Shown one piece after another: positions 12,081-23,309 of a stretch of 64,000 nucleotides of DNA. This DNA is from Bolinopsis microptera. Its lineage: Eukaryota > Ctenophora > Tentaculata > Lobata > Bolinopsidae. The stretch's first letter is position 1. Each line of letters opens with the position of its first letter. Location of the stretch: NCBI RefSeq assembly GCF_026151205.1, contig NC_087077.1, positions 18,507,975 to 18,571,974 of the forward strand. The letters run 5' to 3'. Made by a program: the position numbers and the translations under genes. Below the pieces are notes generated by a model. The model did no database searches and had not been told where the DNA came from. It was given only the letters and a program-made list of their open reading frames with translations.

Positions 12081-12434
12081 AAGTTTACAATATATTTTTA
12101 ATATTCTTCTATTATTGTTACTATTGTTTCCATATTTCAATATTTTCTATACCCAGTCGGCTCAGTTTGTTTTGGTCCGGACCTTGCTTGCTGGCCCTGA
12201 CATGGCTCTCTAGCTTGGGCAGGTGTGACTTATATATATTATATGGTGGGCAGGTGTGACTTATATATATATATATATTGGCGTTTTAAGTTTATAATTT
12301 ATAGGACTTGCGACAGCTTTGAGCCAAATATCCTATACATTTAAAGCCAGCTGCATGAATAATGTAAAAATGTAACTGGTGGAAAGGCAGTTGGTTGCGC
12401 CAACAGGCAACATTACGCCACTGACCAGTGTTAG

Positions 12435-15400
12435 TAGTAAGGGGAAAAGTGGTCGATTTAAGGGTTCCGTTGGATTTGAATGTTCACAAGGATTTCTCAA
12501 CGGAATATGGTAGTTAGGACCCCTACGAACATAATTAGACTTGTTGCCAATTTTTATCTCAACAGAAACACCACTTTTACCACTTTTTACCACCTTTGTA
12601 CCACTTTTCTGGTTTGCCAAATATCTTTAGTTGTGAACGTCGTAGAAGGCTGCAAATTAACCTAGAATGTTTATCTTATCAAGGAGTAAAACTTTTGTAT
12701 GAAAAATTGTTACATTGGACAATCAGCTAATTGGATAATTACCAATTAGTTAATCACCAAAAAAAGTGAAAATTTTTGATTGGCTCAAAATGATTGAAAT
12801 CGTTTGAAACACGGAGAAATGTAGTTTTTAGAAAAACTTCAAAAATGTTTCACTTAAAATTTTTTTCGAGACTTAGAAAAAGGTTGAAAATTTGAAAATA
12901 TATTATTCCGCCAAAAGTGATCGAATTGCATGAAACGTGGATAAAAATGCTTTGCAGAAAAACTTCGAAGATTTTTAGATTGGGGAATACTAAAATCATC
13001 AATATTTGAAGTTGGAGTTCAGTAAATCTCGACATATTTTATTAATTAGGAATAGCTTAGCGGAAAGGGCTGAACCTGAAAAAGGTTAACCACACAATAT
13101 TAGAGTTTCATAACTAATTACAATACAGCTTTATCAAATTCCACATAAAGAAACAGCACAAAAGGACCATTTAAGATCGAACCGATTTTACCTGCTGTAC
13201 TATCATTTTATTGATTTCAATGATCAAAACCTCTGTACCGTCAATCTTGCCAATCTATACCGGGTATCTGAATGTACCGGACCTCTTATTTACCTCTATA
13301 ATTAGACACAGTTGTGCAAGAAATGCGATTTCTCACAGGGGTTTCTTTTAACTGTGCACTTTTTGTCACTCTCGCAAGAGGCCCGGTATTATAGGGGGGG
13401 GGGGGGGGGGGTGGGGTATAGGAACTAGGAAGCGAGTGTAAATCTACCTTTCATCATCCACTGCACTGTGGCTTTTTTGTATTGTGAATGCGCATGCCGC
13501 TTCGTTTGCTATGCCAGAATCCAGATACCTCAAATAATCCTCATATCATATTGCCAGGGTCGGGATAAAGTTGGAGATAGCATCGAGAGCTAGAGGTTGC
13601 TAGAAATAGCTAGATTTAGAGTAAACTGGTGGTAGCTAGGTGGTGCTAGCATGGATGTAGCAGAACGTAGCTACACGGGGTTTCATTGGAGTTGGTTATT
13701 TTAATGGCCAAAGAGTGCCGGAACTAAAGTTACTTAAGATTGCAGTTGATGGGCAGTGTAAACCACGGTGTAGTCAGGGACACAGAGCTACAGTGCAGGA
13801 GTACTGCAAAAGAACAGTGCAAGTGATACAGTCTGCAACAGTAAAACGCCGAAGAAGCTAGACTTAGAGTGAACTGATGGAAGCTGGGTGGTGCTAAAAT
13901 GGAGGTAGCAGAACGTACTACATGATGAAAACAGGAAAACTAAGGCTGGTTGAGACCTAAAAAGATGTGAATCTGTCCTGATATATCCATTGAAGAGCGA
14001 GTAGCGAAGAGTTTGATCACTAACCTAAAGCTCTAAAGAAGAAGAGGGCTAAAGAGACTCACTTTGATCAATAAATCCGGTACGGCAAGGTCTGTAGCCT
14101 TGATAAGAAGATACCATGAAGTAATTCATGCGGAAAAGTCGATTTATATAAAGGGTTTCGTTGTATCTAAAAAGGGTGGGTCAGTCTCTCTGTTTTCATC
14201 AGATTCTGATGAAAGGCTGTTAAGCTCAGGACGGTGATCTTAATAGGTCGGATAGCTGTACCTGGTTGCTTCCAGCCCACCCTTGTCGCTTGAAAATAAG
14301 TTCTCACCCCACCTCTTCCAAAAATGCAGTTACTAGAGCAGAAAACTCTTCTTCCTCCTCTTCTTTCAACCCAAACACAATCAGGTTTCAGCTCCTCTCC
14401 TCCTCTGCAGCCGCAATCTTATCTCCTTCTTCGGCGTTTTACTGTTGCAGACTGTATCACTTGCACTGTTCTTTTGCAGTACTCCTGCACTGTAGCTTTG
14501 TATCCCTGACTACACCGTGGTTTACACTGCCACTCAACTGCAATCTTAAGTAACTTTAGTTCCGGCACTCTTTGGCCATTAAAATAACCAACTCCAATGA
14601 AACCCCGTGTAGCTACGTTCTGCTACATCCATGCTAGCACCACCTAGCTACCACCAGTTTACTCTAAATCTAGCTATTTCTAGCAACCTCTAGCTCTCGA
14701 TGCTATCTCCAGCTTTATCCCGACCCTGGCAATATGATATGAGGATTATTTGAGGTATCTGGATTCTGGCATAGCAAACGAAGCGGCATTACTTACTTGG
14801 GTTACTTGGGTTGGGTTCCGACACTTCCGAGCTAGAGTGCTACCAGGCCAAGAATGTCTTGCATCTCCACATGCGCATTCACAATACAAAAAAAGCCACA
14901 GTGGATGATGAAAGGTAGATTTACACTCGCTTCCTAGTTCCTATACCACCCCCCCCCCCCCCCCCCCCCCCCTATAATACCGGGCCTCTTGCGAGAGTGA
15001 CAAAAAGTGCACAGTTAAAAGAAACCCCTGTGAGAAATCGCATTTCTTGCACAACTGTGTCTAATTATAGAGGTAAATAAGAGGTCCGGTACATTCAGAT
15101 ACCCGGTATAGATTGGCAAGATTGACGGTACAGAGGTTTTGATCATTGAAATCAATAAAATGATAGTACAGCAGGTAAAATCGGTTCGATCTTAAATGGT
15201 CCTTTTGTGCTGTTTCTTTATGTGGAATTTGATAAAGCTGTATTGTAATTAGTTATGAAACTCTAATATTGTGTGGTTAACCTTTTTCAGGTTCAGCCCT
15301 TTCCGCTAAGCTATTCCTAATTAATAAAATATGTCGAGATTTACTGAACTCCAACTTCAAATATTGATGATTTTAGTATTCCCCAATCTAAAAATCTTCG

Positions 15401-15921
15401 AAGTTTTTCTGCAAAGCCTTTTTATCCACGTTTCATGCAATTCGATCACTTTTGGCGGAATAATATATTTTCAAATTTTCAAACTTTTTAAGTCTCGAAA
15501 AAAAATTTTAAGTGAAACATTTTTGAAGTTTTTCTAAAAACTACATTTCTCCGTGTTTCAAACGATTTCAATCATTTTGAGCCAATCAAAAATGTTCACT
15601 TTTTTTGGTGATTAACTAATTGGTAATTATGCAATTAGCTGATTGTCCAATGTAACAATTTTTCATACAAAAGTTTTACTCCTTGATAAGATAAACATTC
15701 TAGGTTAATTTGCAGCCTTCTACGCCGTTCACAACTAAAGATATTTGGCAAATCAGAAAGGTGGTATAAAGGTGGTAAAAAGTGGTAAAAGTGGTGTTTC
15801 TGTTGAGATACAAAATTGGCAACAAGTCTAATTATGTTCGTAGGGGTCCTAACTACCATATTCCGTTGAGAAATCCTTGTGAACATTCAAATCCAACGGA
15901 ATGCCACTTTTCCCCTTACTA
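12435..15921. mobile_element. foldback (giant inverted repeat) element, 3.49 kb
   Basis: The ends are TAGTAAGGGGAAAAGTGG and its inverse. The left arm (12435 to about 13855) and right arm (about 14433-15921) are inverted copies of about 1.4-1.5 kb around a spacer of about 580 bp. TAG flanks both sides (12432-12434, 15922-15924). Units B and C carry the uninterrupted site (20327-20340 and 25025-25040), which proves insertion. Each arm contains a G or C homopolymer (13397-13412; 14948-14972). No transposase-like frame was recognised, so it is probably non-autonomous. The superfamily is unclear; a 3-bp duplication is compatible with several DNA transposon groups. Confidence 0.9.
14790..14872. 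mobile_element. 80-bp insertion nested in the right foldback arm
   Basis: The left arm reads GCGCATGCCGC (around 13490) without interruption. The right arm has 80 extra bases at the matching place, flanked by CAT (14787-14789 and 14870-14872). It contains TTACTTGGGTTACTTGGGTT. It is therefore a later insertion with an apparent 3-bp target duplication, identity unknown. Confidence 0.7.
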
Positions 15922-17122
15922 TAGATTAAAACCTAATATAAATATTAGTAGCGCTATATTTGTGATCACAATAACTGGAACAATGAAAGACAAAAAGTAA
16001 AGTAAAGCTAGCACAACACATATTGATGTGGAGAGTCAGGGCACATCTTCAAAATATGTTAAATATTTAGCAGCAGACTAATCCCAGATAGACTGTATTC
16101 CTTAATTAATAAAGAAAGGTTTGGTCTGGTGTTGTGGTAAAGCTTACTTTTATAACTATTGTTGTCCAGGCGTGCTGCTCAACCCTGATTTCAGCCCATA
16201 AACTGGTCAAATATCAATTTTTTGAATGAGACTAACTTAATAATATGAAAGGTAAGCCTAAACAATATATTCTCTGTGATCTGTAGGATAATGTCTATCG
16301 AGACGTTGAAACTAAGGCAATAATACCACCAAAATTAACAAAATTGCCTATATATCGTAGGTGTCTTCACTCAAAAACCTAATGCTTCTACATTTTTCAA
16401 GATTTTCCCATGAAATCACATTTCGCACTTATTTTCCGATTTTTCCATTCACACCCTTTTGTAAAAAGGCAATATTGAAAGGTTACGAATGGTCGTATTT
16501 GCAGAAAAAGAGGGATTTTGGAGAACGAGGAAGGCGGGTCTCGATTTCGTTTCCGTCTATCACACTTTACCATGACAACTAGACAACTAACTATGCGCGC
16601 AGCGCACAAGGGTTGCTTGTGGAGATGTGACTACTGATGTGTACAATTATAAAATATGAGTATAGCTCACTTTTTGCTTACAATTTCTTAAATTACAGAT
16701 AAAAATTAAGTTATACGGCAATTGAATTGAATCACAAGTGTTTCCCTATTTAAAACATAATGTTCATACTTCATATTATGAAGTGAGCTGAGTAGAGCTT
16801 GTAGTTGTAGTGAATGGAAATCTATCGTCCGTCACAACAAAACAACGGGCGCAATTCTTGTTAATTTCGCCCTTCATAAAATTGGGCGGCATTATTTCGA
16901 AATATTCCGGGCAGAATTCAGACTTTGTCCGTCAAATAGTGAACTCGTAGAGTTTGCAGTTGTGATGGTGTCGGGACATGTGAACGTAACCTCCGTCACC
17001 CCAGTGTCCTCCCTAACTGTTTTTAATAGCGAAGGATTCAGCGTTGTATCCAACCATGGTGACAGCGTGATTTGGCCATCCCTTGCAGGTCGTGTCCTTC
17101 ACTCTAGTACTGCTTCATCTTG
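15922..17122. other. conserved non-coding block 3' of GPCR gene 1
   Basis: This block is shared with 20.34-21.56 kb and 25.03-26.26 kb. It contains no gene I can name. Its last 300 bp parallel a 91-codon minus-strand frame in unit B (21493-21218) with a VTFTCP motif and a downstream Trp, loosely like an Ig strand pair, but the frame is not kept in every unit. Confidence 0.5.
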
Positions 17123-18130
17123 CTAGTCACCTCCCAGTTCTTGAGTGGTAACTTGCATTTGAGGTGGTGCTGCTCGTTCATGGGTTACTTGTGTTCGTCG
17201 AGTAGACATTCTCAGCATGATTTGGGAAATCTTCAGCTTTAAGAACTTTCTAAAACTCTTAACTGTAATGGAATATATAAAGAAGTTAGCCATAATGTTG
17301 AGGTACTGCACTAAAATAACTGGTCGCCACACTCCAGTGCCATGCTTTGCTCCGAGGAGCCAAGTTATAAATGCAACACCGAACGGAAAAGTGGAAAGTA
17401 ACAACACTCCCACTGTTAGCAGCACTGTTATCACCCCCTCCCACCGTAATGTTCGTCCGTGCTGGGAGCTAGCCTTTTTAGCGACAACCAGAACATAAAT
17501 TGATGTAACTATGAGGGCTATATACGCGAGAGCGTTAACGACAGGTAATGTTATCAGAATATACCATTTGTACCATGATGGGAGATTTGGTGAAGTGTAA
17601 CCATAGTTACAATCATAGTCATGGTAACTAAAGTAAGCCACATTTCTGAGATAGATTATCTTCACCATAAATACTGGAGAGTAAACAACCACTGCTAGGA
17701 GCCAGATTGAAATACATATTTTTTGTCCGAACCGTGAGGACCAGACTCTGGATTTCAAGGGGTATTTCAAGATTGTCAGCTTAAGGGTTGTCAGAGTGCA
17801 AGTTTGGAACAGGGTCACCTCAGTACAAATCCAGCTCATATTTTCTGAAACTTCACAAAGCAGTTCTCCTACCACCCAGCGGTCTGTGATGAATGCCAAA
17901 GTGATTGGGAATACTTTGAAAACAGTTTGTAAAAGGTCGCAGATAGCCATGTGCTGCATCACCGCTATGATAACCTTCTGAAGTTTGATGGCATTGTATC
18001 TTATAGTCGCTACTAGAATGATGCCGTCCCCAATTAGGGACGCCAAAAGAGTAATAAAGCTCCATAAGATGAAGATACATCGCTCCCGGTCATCTGTTAT
18101 TACGTAAAGTGTCTTGTTGTATGTTCGCAT
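17123..18130 (-). CDS. class A (rhodopsin-like) GPCR, copy 1, intronless
   Basis: A 335-aa single-exon receptor with seven hydrophobic segments. TM1 is WSFITLLASLIGDGIILVAT (residues about 24-43; the usual GN is GD). TM2 has MAICDLL with the conserved Asp. ECL1/TM3 begins with LLCEVSENMSW (Cys for the TM3-ECL2 disulfide; partner probably in YDCNYGY). TM3 ends LKLTILKYPL, so the DRY motif is replaced by LKY. TM7 has NIMANFFIYSITVKSFRKF, with NFFIY in place of NPxxY, followed by an amphipathic helix 8. The N-terminus has one glycosylation site (NKT). It acts at the plasma membrane; the ligand is unknown. The intronless form is common for invertebrate class A receptors. Fold confidence is high; subfamily unknown. 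Confidence 0.88.
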   Translation of the reverse strand: MRTYNKTLYVITDDRERCIFILWSFITLLASLIGDGIILVATIRYNAIKLQKVIIAVMQHMAICDLLQTVFKVFPITLAFITDRWVVGELLCEVSENMSWICTEVTLFQTCTLTTLKLTILKYPLKSRVWSSRFGQKICISIWLLAVVVYSPVFMVKIIYLRNVAYFSYHDYDCNYGYTSPNLPSWYKWYILITLPVVNALAYIALIVTSIYVLVVAKKASSQHGRTLRWEGVITVLLTVGVLLLSTFPFGVAFITWLLGAKHGTGVWRPVILVQYLNIMANFFIYSITVKSFRKFLKLKISQIMLRMSTRRTQVTHERAAPPQMQVTTQELGGD

Positions 18131-18869
18131 TTTATACGGAACTATAATACATAACTAGAATGAATGATTGTTGTAACAGGATTGAATCTAGTCGTAACAT
18201 AACACAACATAATAATCACAACAAAATAATCATTTAAATGTCGTTGCAAAATCCACTGCATGTTCAATTTCGCAGCTGCTTTTATGATTCTATGACACCG
18301 CTTTTCGGTGAATCAGAGGGATCAAATTTGAAATAAATATAAACATGTGTGCATTGGAAAAATAATATTTCGAGACCGTTTCCCAATGATGTAATCATTC
18401 ATCGAGTCTTCTGTGGGGAATTACGGTCGTATTGCTTTCAGCCTTTTATTTACTATTCTTTTAAAAATAGTAAATTGATCAGAGCAGATATGTAAAACTT
18501 CATCCCAGCACCCAAACCTTACCTATCAACCAAATTCAACAAATTGTGGACAAGTTATAGTTCGAAACTGCATATAAAACGGCCATTACAGATGAACCAA
18601 CGCAAGACAAAACTATATTAAATATTTTATTAATTATAACCGAATAATTAGCCCCATCCCATAACTTATGCACACCGCATATACAACGTTTTAATATTTT
18701 CAACACTACTATATAACAAATAATTTAAGGAAACGATGTAACAGAGTCGATATTTGTTAATTTTGCCATGGGGTGGCAAGTCCCCATACATCGTAGTCTG
18801 GTAGTTTCATTGCGTCTTAATATATCAATACATACATAACATTAACTAATCAATATTGATTTAAAAATT

Positions 18870-20000
18870 AAAAAAAAGAGAGGCTGGGCCTGGTTGGCCC
18901 ACGAGAGGATAGCATATGGATGCTTTGCCTACCTCTGGGGTATGGCAGTCCTGTGAGAGGATGCCGGTGGAATCAAGATGTGTAATCAAGGATGATGGTA
19001 AGTGTTGTGGGGTGTGTCATAGATGAATGCTTAAGCGGTGGTTGAGTGTGGAAGAGAGAGGCAAACTAAGACGACGTTTGAGTAGTCGCTATGTTACACC
19101 AATCTGGTCCAACTCCTCTGGCACCATTAAGCGTTTAGTGTGGTTTGCAAAGTTGAGGATGGTGGAGATGTGTTGGTTGTCGAATATGTCATTGACAGAG
19201 AGGTAGTAGTCCCGGAAATGTTGACTTCTTATTTGGGCAATAGCCGGGCACTGTCCGAGAAAGTGTGAGACAGTCTCCTCTTCGTCGCCGCATTTAGGAC
19301 AAGCACTTGTGTCTGATTTACGAATTTTATGTAGGTGTTTGTTAAGGCCACAATGTCCCGTGATGAGGTGCACTGCAGTTCTGTAATTTTGTCTGTTGTT
19401 ACTGAGTGTAGTGTTGAGATTTTTGATGATGTTGATGTTTTTGTGTCCGAGTGTCAGTTTAGTGTGTCTGGGACCATCAGTAATCCATGATTCTTGATTA
19501 AGTTTGGTGACTTTGTCGTCGATCAGGCGTTTGATGTAAGATTGTGGAATTGGGCAATTCAAAGTGGATTCACTGGTTGTGCCAATTTTGGCCAGCTCGT
19601 CTGCTTTTTCATTACCCCCACAATCCGATGTGTGCAGCTATCCATCTGATCTCTAAGGTGTTAGTGGATCCGAGTGTATTGAGGGTGTCGTAACAGTCTC
19701 TAGTAGTTCTACTCCTCGTTGAGGATGAGGATACAGCTTGAATAGAGGAGAGACTGTCTGACCATATGATGATGTGTGTGTTGGTATAAGTTGACAGATA
19801 TTTACAAGCTTCGATGATGGCAGTGAGTTCTGTTTGATAAACGGTGCAATAATCAGGAAGCTTAAATGATCTTTCAGTCTAGGGTAGTGTTGTTGTTGTC
19901 AGTGGTGATAATATAACCAGCCCCGCTACCTGAGTCTGTGCATGACCTGTCTGTGTAACAGGTGAAATCAATATTGATCTTTTAAGTTTACAATATATTT
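18870..20000 (-). pseudogene. non-LTR retrotransposon 3' end (unit B)
   Basis: Near-identical to the unit A copy. The 157-codon tail lies at 19562-19089 with the same CPKCGDEEETVSHF motif. The RNase H part (about 19990-19570) is again out of frame at the five-C run near 19615 and has an extra two-base insertion near 19875. Confidence 0.85.
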
Positions 20001-21217
20001 TTAATATTCTTCTATTATTGTTACTATTGTTTCCATATTTCAATATTTTCTATACCCAGTCGGCTCAGTTTGTTTTGGTCCGGACCTTGCTTGCTGGCCC
20101 TGACATGGCTCTCTAGCTTGGGCAGGTGTGACTTATATATATATATAAGTTCTCTAGCTTGTCGGGATATGTCGGGGTTTGTCGGGGTTTGTCGAGCCAG
20201 GAGGCTACATGATGCCTTTTGAGCCAAATATCCTATACATTTAAAGCCAGCTGCATGAATAATGTAAAAATGTAACTGGTGGAAAGGCAGTTGGTTGCGC
20301 CAACAGGCAACATTACGCCACTGACCAGTATTAGATTAAAAACTAATATAAATATTAGTAGCGCTATAATTTGTCATCACAATAACTGGAACAATGAAAG
20401 ACAAAAAGTAAAGTAAAGCTAGCACAACACATATTGATGTGGAGAGTCAGGGCACATCTTCAAAATATGTTAAATATTTAGCAGCAGGCTAATCCCAGAT
20501 AGACTGTATTCCTTAATTAATAAAGAAAGGTTTGGTCTGGTGTTGTGGTAAAGCTTACTTTTATAACTATTGTTGTCCAGGCGTGCTGCTCAACCCTGAT
20601 TTCAGCCCATAAACTGGTCAAATATCAATTTTTTGAATGAGACTAACTTAATAATATGAAAGCTAAGCCTAAACAATATATTCTCTGTGATCTGTAGGAT
20701 AATGTCTATCGAGACGTTGAAACTAAGGCAATAATACCACCAAATTAACAAAATTGCCTATATCTCGTAGGTGTCTTCACTCAAAAACCTAATGCTTCTA
20801 CAATTTTCAAAATTTTTCCAAGAAATTTTCAGGATATGTGTAGAATCGCATTTCGCACTTACTTTTCTGATTTTTCCATTCACACCCTTTTGTAAAAAGG
20901 CAATAGTGAAAGGTTACGAATGGTCGTATTTTATTTGCAGAAAAAGAGGGATTTTGGAGAACGAGGAAGGCGGGTCTCGATTTCGTTTCCGTTTATCACA
21001 CTTTACCATGACAACTAGACAACTAATTATGCGTGCAGCGCACAAGGGTTGCTTGTGGAGATGTGACTACTGATGCAGATGTGTAAAATTATAAAATATA
21101 AGCATAGCTCACCATTTGCTTACAATTTCTTAAATTACAGATAAAAATTAAGTTCTACGGCAATTGAATTGAATCACAAGTGTTTCCCTATTTAAAACAT
21201 AACGTTCATACTTCATA

Positions 21218-21493
21218 TTATGAAGTGAGCTGAGTAGAGCTTGTAGTTGTAGTGAATGGAAATCTATCGTCCGTCACAACAAAACAACGGGCGCAATTCT
21301 TGTTAATTTCGCCCTTCATAAAATTGAGCGGCATTATTTCGAAAATTTCCGGGCAGAATTCAGACTTTGTCCGCCAAATAGTACTCGTATAGTTTGCAGT
21401 TATGATGGTGTCGGGACATGTGAACGTAACCTCCGTCACCCCAGTGTCCTCCCTAACTGTTTTTAATAGCGAAGGATTCAGCGTTGTATCCAA
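21218..21493 (-). other. unassigned 91-codon frame 3' of GPCR copy 2
   Basis: Contains TGVTEVTFTCP then IWRTKSEFCPEIF. The equivalent in unit C (26239-25997) stays open for 80 codons but drifts in frame; in unit A it is interrupted. No splice sites make it an obvious exon of the GPCR. Probably non-coding, recorded because part of the frame recurs. Confidence 0.25.
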
Positions 21494-21562
21494 CCATGGT
21501 GACAGCGTGATTTTGCCATCCCTTGCAGGTCGTGTCCTTCACTCTAGTACTGCTTCATCTTG

Positions 21563-22570
21563 CTAGTCACCTCCCAGTTCTTGAGTGGTAACTTGCATTT
21601 GAGGTGGTGCTGCTCGTTCAGGGGTTACTTGTGTTCGTCGAGTAGATATTCTCATCATGATTTGGGAAATCTTCAGCTTTAAGAACTTTCTAAAACTCTT
21701 AACTGTAATGGAATATATAAAGAAGTTAGCCATTATGTTGAGGTACTGCACTAAAATAACTGGTCGCCACACTCCAGTGCCATGCTCTGCTCCGAGGAAC
21801 CAAGTTATAAATGCAACACCGAACGGAAGAGTGGAAAGTAACAAGACTCCCACTGTTAGCAGCACTGTTATCACCCCCTCCCACCGTAATGTTCGTCCGT
21901 GCTGGGAGCTAGCCTTTTTGGCGACAACCAGAATAGCAATTGATGTGACCGTGATAGCTATGTAGGAGAGGAGAGCAACGACAGGTAATGTTATCAGAAT
22001 ATACCATTTGTACCATGATGGGAGATTTGGTGAAGTGTAACCATAGTTACAATCATAGTCATGGTAACTAAAGTAAACAGCATTTCTGAGATAGATTATC
22101 TTCACCATAAATACTGGAGAGTAAACAACCACTGCTAGAAGCCAGATTGAAATACAGATTTTGTGTCCGAACCGTGAGGACCAGACTCTGGATTTCAAGG
22201 GGTATTTCAAGATTATCAGCTTAAGGGTTGTCAGAGTGCGAGTTTGGAACAGGGTCACCTCAGTACAAACCCAGCTCATATTTTCTGAAACTTCACAAAG
22301 CAGTTCTCCTACCACCCAGCGGTCTGTGATGAATGCCAAAGTGATTGGGGATACTTTGAAAACAGTTTGTAAAAGGTCGCAGATAGCCATGTGCTGCATC
22401 ACCGCTATGATAACCTTCTGCAGTTTGATGGCATTGTATCTTATAGTCGCTACTAGAATGATGCTGTCCCCAATTAGGGACGCCAAAAGAGTAATAAAGC
22501 TCCATAAGATGAAGATACATCGCTCCCGGTCATCTGTTATTACGTAAAGTGTCTTGTTGTATGTTCGCAT
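21563..22570 (-). CDS. class A GPCR, copy 2, intronless
   Basis: Also 335 aa and fully open, a close paralogue of copy 1. Scattered changes include LIGDG to LIGDS, KVFPI to KVSPI, FQTCTL to FQTRTL and RFGQ to RFGH. A dense cluster of differences falls in TM5: copy 1 NALAYIALIVTSIYVL against copy 2 ALLSYIAITVTSIAIL. The unusual GD, LKY and NFFIY motifs are shared. An intact frame in two copies argues that both are, or recently were, functional. Confidence 0.88.
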   Translation of the reverse strand: MRTYNKTLYVITDDRERCIFILWSFITLLASLIGDSIILVATIRYNAIKLQKVIIAVMQHMAICDLLQTVFKVSPITLAFITDRWVVGELLCEVSENMSWVCTEVTLFQTRTLTTLKLIILKYPLKSRVWSSRFGHKICISIWLLAVVVYSPVFMVKIIYLRNAVYFSYHDYDCNYGYTSPNLPSWYKWYILITLPVVALLSYIAITVTSIAILVVAKKASSQHGRTLRWEGVITVLLTVGVLLLSTLPFGVAFITWFLGAEHGTGVWRPVILVQYLNIMANFFIYSITVKSFRKFLKLKISQIMMRISTRRTQVTPERAAPPQMQVTTQELGGD

Positions 22571-23309
22571 TTTATACGGAACTATAATACATAACTAGAA
22601 TGAATGATTGTTGTAACAGGATTGAAGCTAGTCGTAGCATAACACAACATAATAATCACAACAAAATAATCATTTAAATGTCGTTGCAAAATCCACTGCA
22701 TGTTCAATTTCGCAGCTGCTTTTATGATTCTATGACACCGCTTTTCGGCGAATCAGAGGGATCAAATTTGAAATAAATAGAAACATGTGTGCATTGGAAA
22801 AATAATGTTTCGAGACCGTTTCTCAATGATGAAATCATTCATCGAGTCTTCTGTGGGGAATTACGGTCGTATTGCTTTCAGCCTTTTATTTACTGTTCTT
22901 TTAAAAATAGTAAATTGATCAGAGCAGATATGTAAAACTTCATCCCAGCACCCAAACCTTACCTATCAACCAAATTCAACAAATTGTGGACAAGTTATAG
23001 TTCGAAACTGCATATAAAACGGCCATTACAGATGAACCAACGCAAGACAAAACTATATTAAATATTTTATTAATTATAACCGAATAATTAGCCCCATCCC
23101 ATAACTTATGCACACCGCATATACAACGTTTTAATATTTTCAACACTACTATATAACAAATAATTTAAGGAAACGATGTAACAGAGTCGATATATGTTAA
23201 TTTTGCCATGGGGTGCGGTGGCAAGTCCCCATACATCGTAGTCTGGTAGTTTCATTGCGTCTTAATATATCAATACATACATAACATTAACTAATCAATA
23301 TTGATTTAA

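Larger units (their letters stand above)
10452..18349. repeat. tandem unit A (retrotransposon tail plus GPCR gene), with foldback insertion
   Basis: First of three tandem copies of one segment. It starts TGCATTGGAAAAATAAT and ends just before the same words at 18350. Without the 3,490 bp added by the foldback insertion it is about 4.41 kb, matching unit B. Order: non-coding leader, RNase H tail (minus), spacer with the foldback, conserved 3' block, GPCR gene 1 (minus). Confidence 0.92.
18350..22790. repeat. tandem unit B
   Basis: The second copy, 4,441 bp, is collinear with unit A but lacks the foldback insertion. It holds a retrotransposon tail (18.87-20.0 kb) and GPCR gene 2 (21563-22570). 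By eye most stretches differ from unit A at only a few percent of positions. Confidence 0.92.

Noticed and set aside
14266-14553. Ser-rich 95-codon frame at the foldback centre
   Set aside because: Overlaps the spacer and arm of the foldback element, low complexity, no domain; no sign that it is a transposase.
12850-15537. Two matching 60-70-codon frames (MSRFTELQLQILMILVF)
   Set aside because: They are the same arm sequence read from each end of the inverted repeat. Mirror copies do not count as independent conservation.
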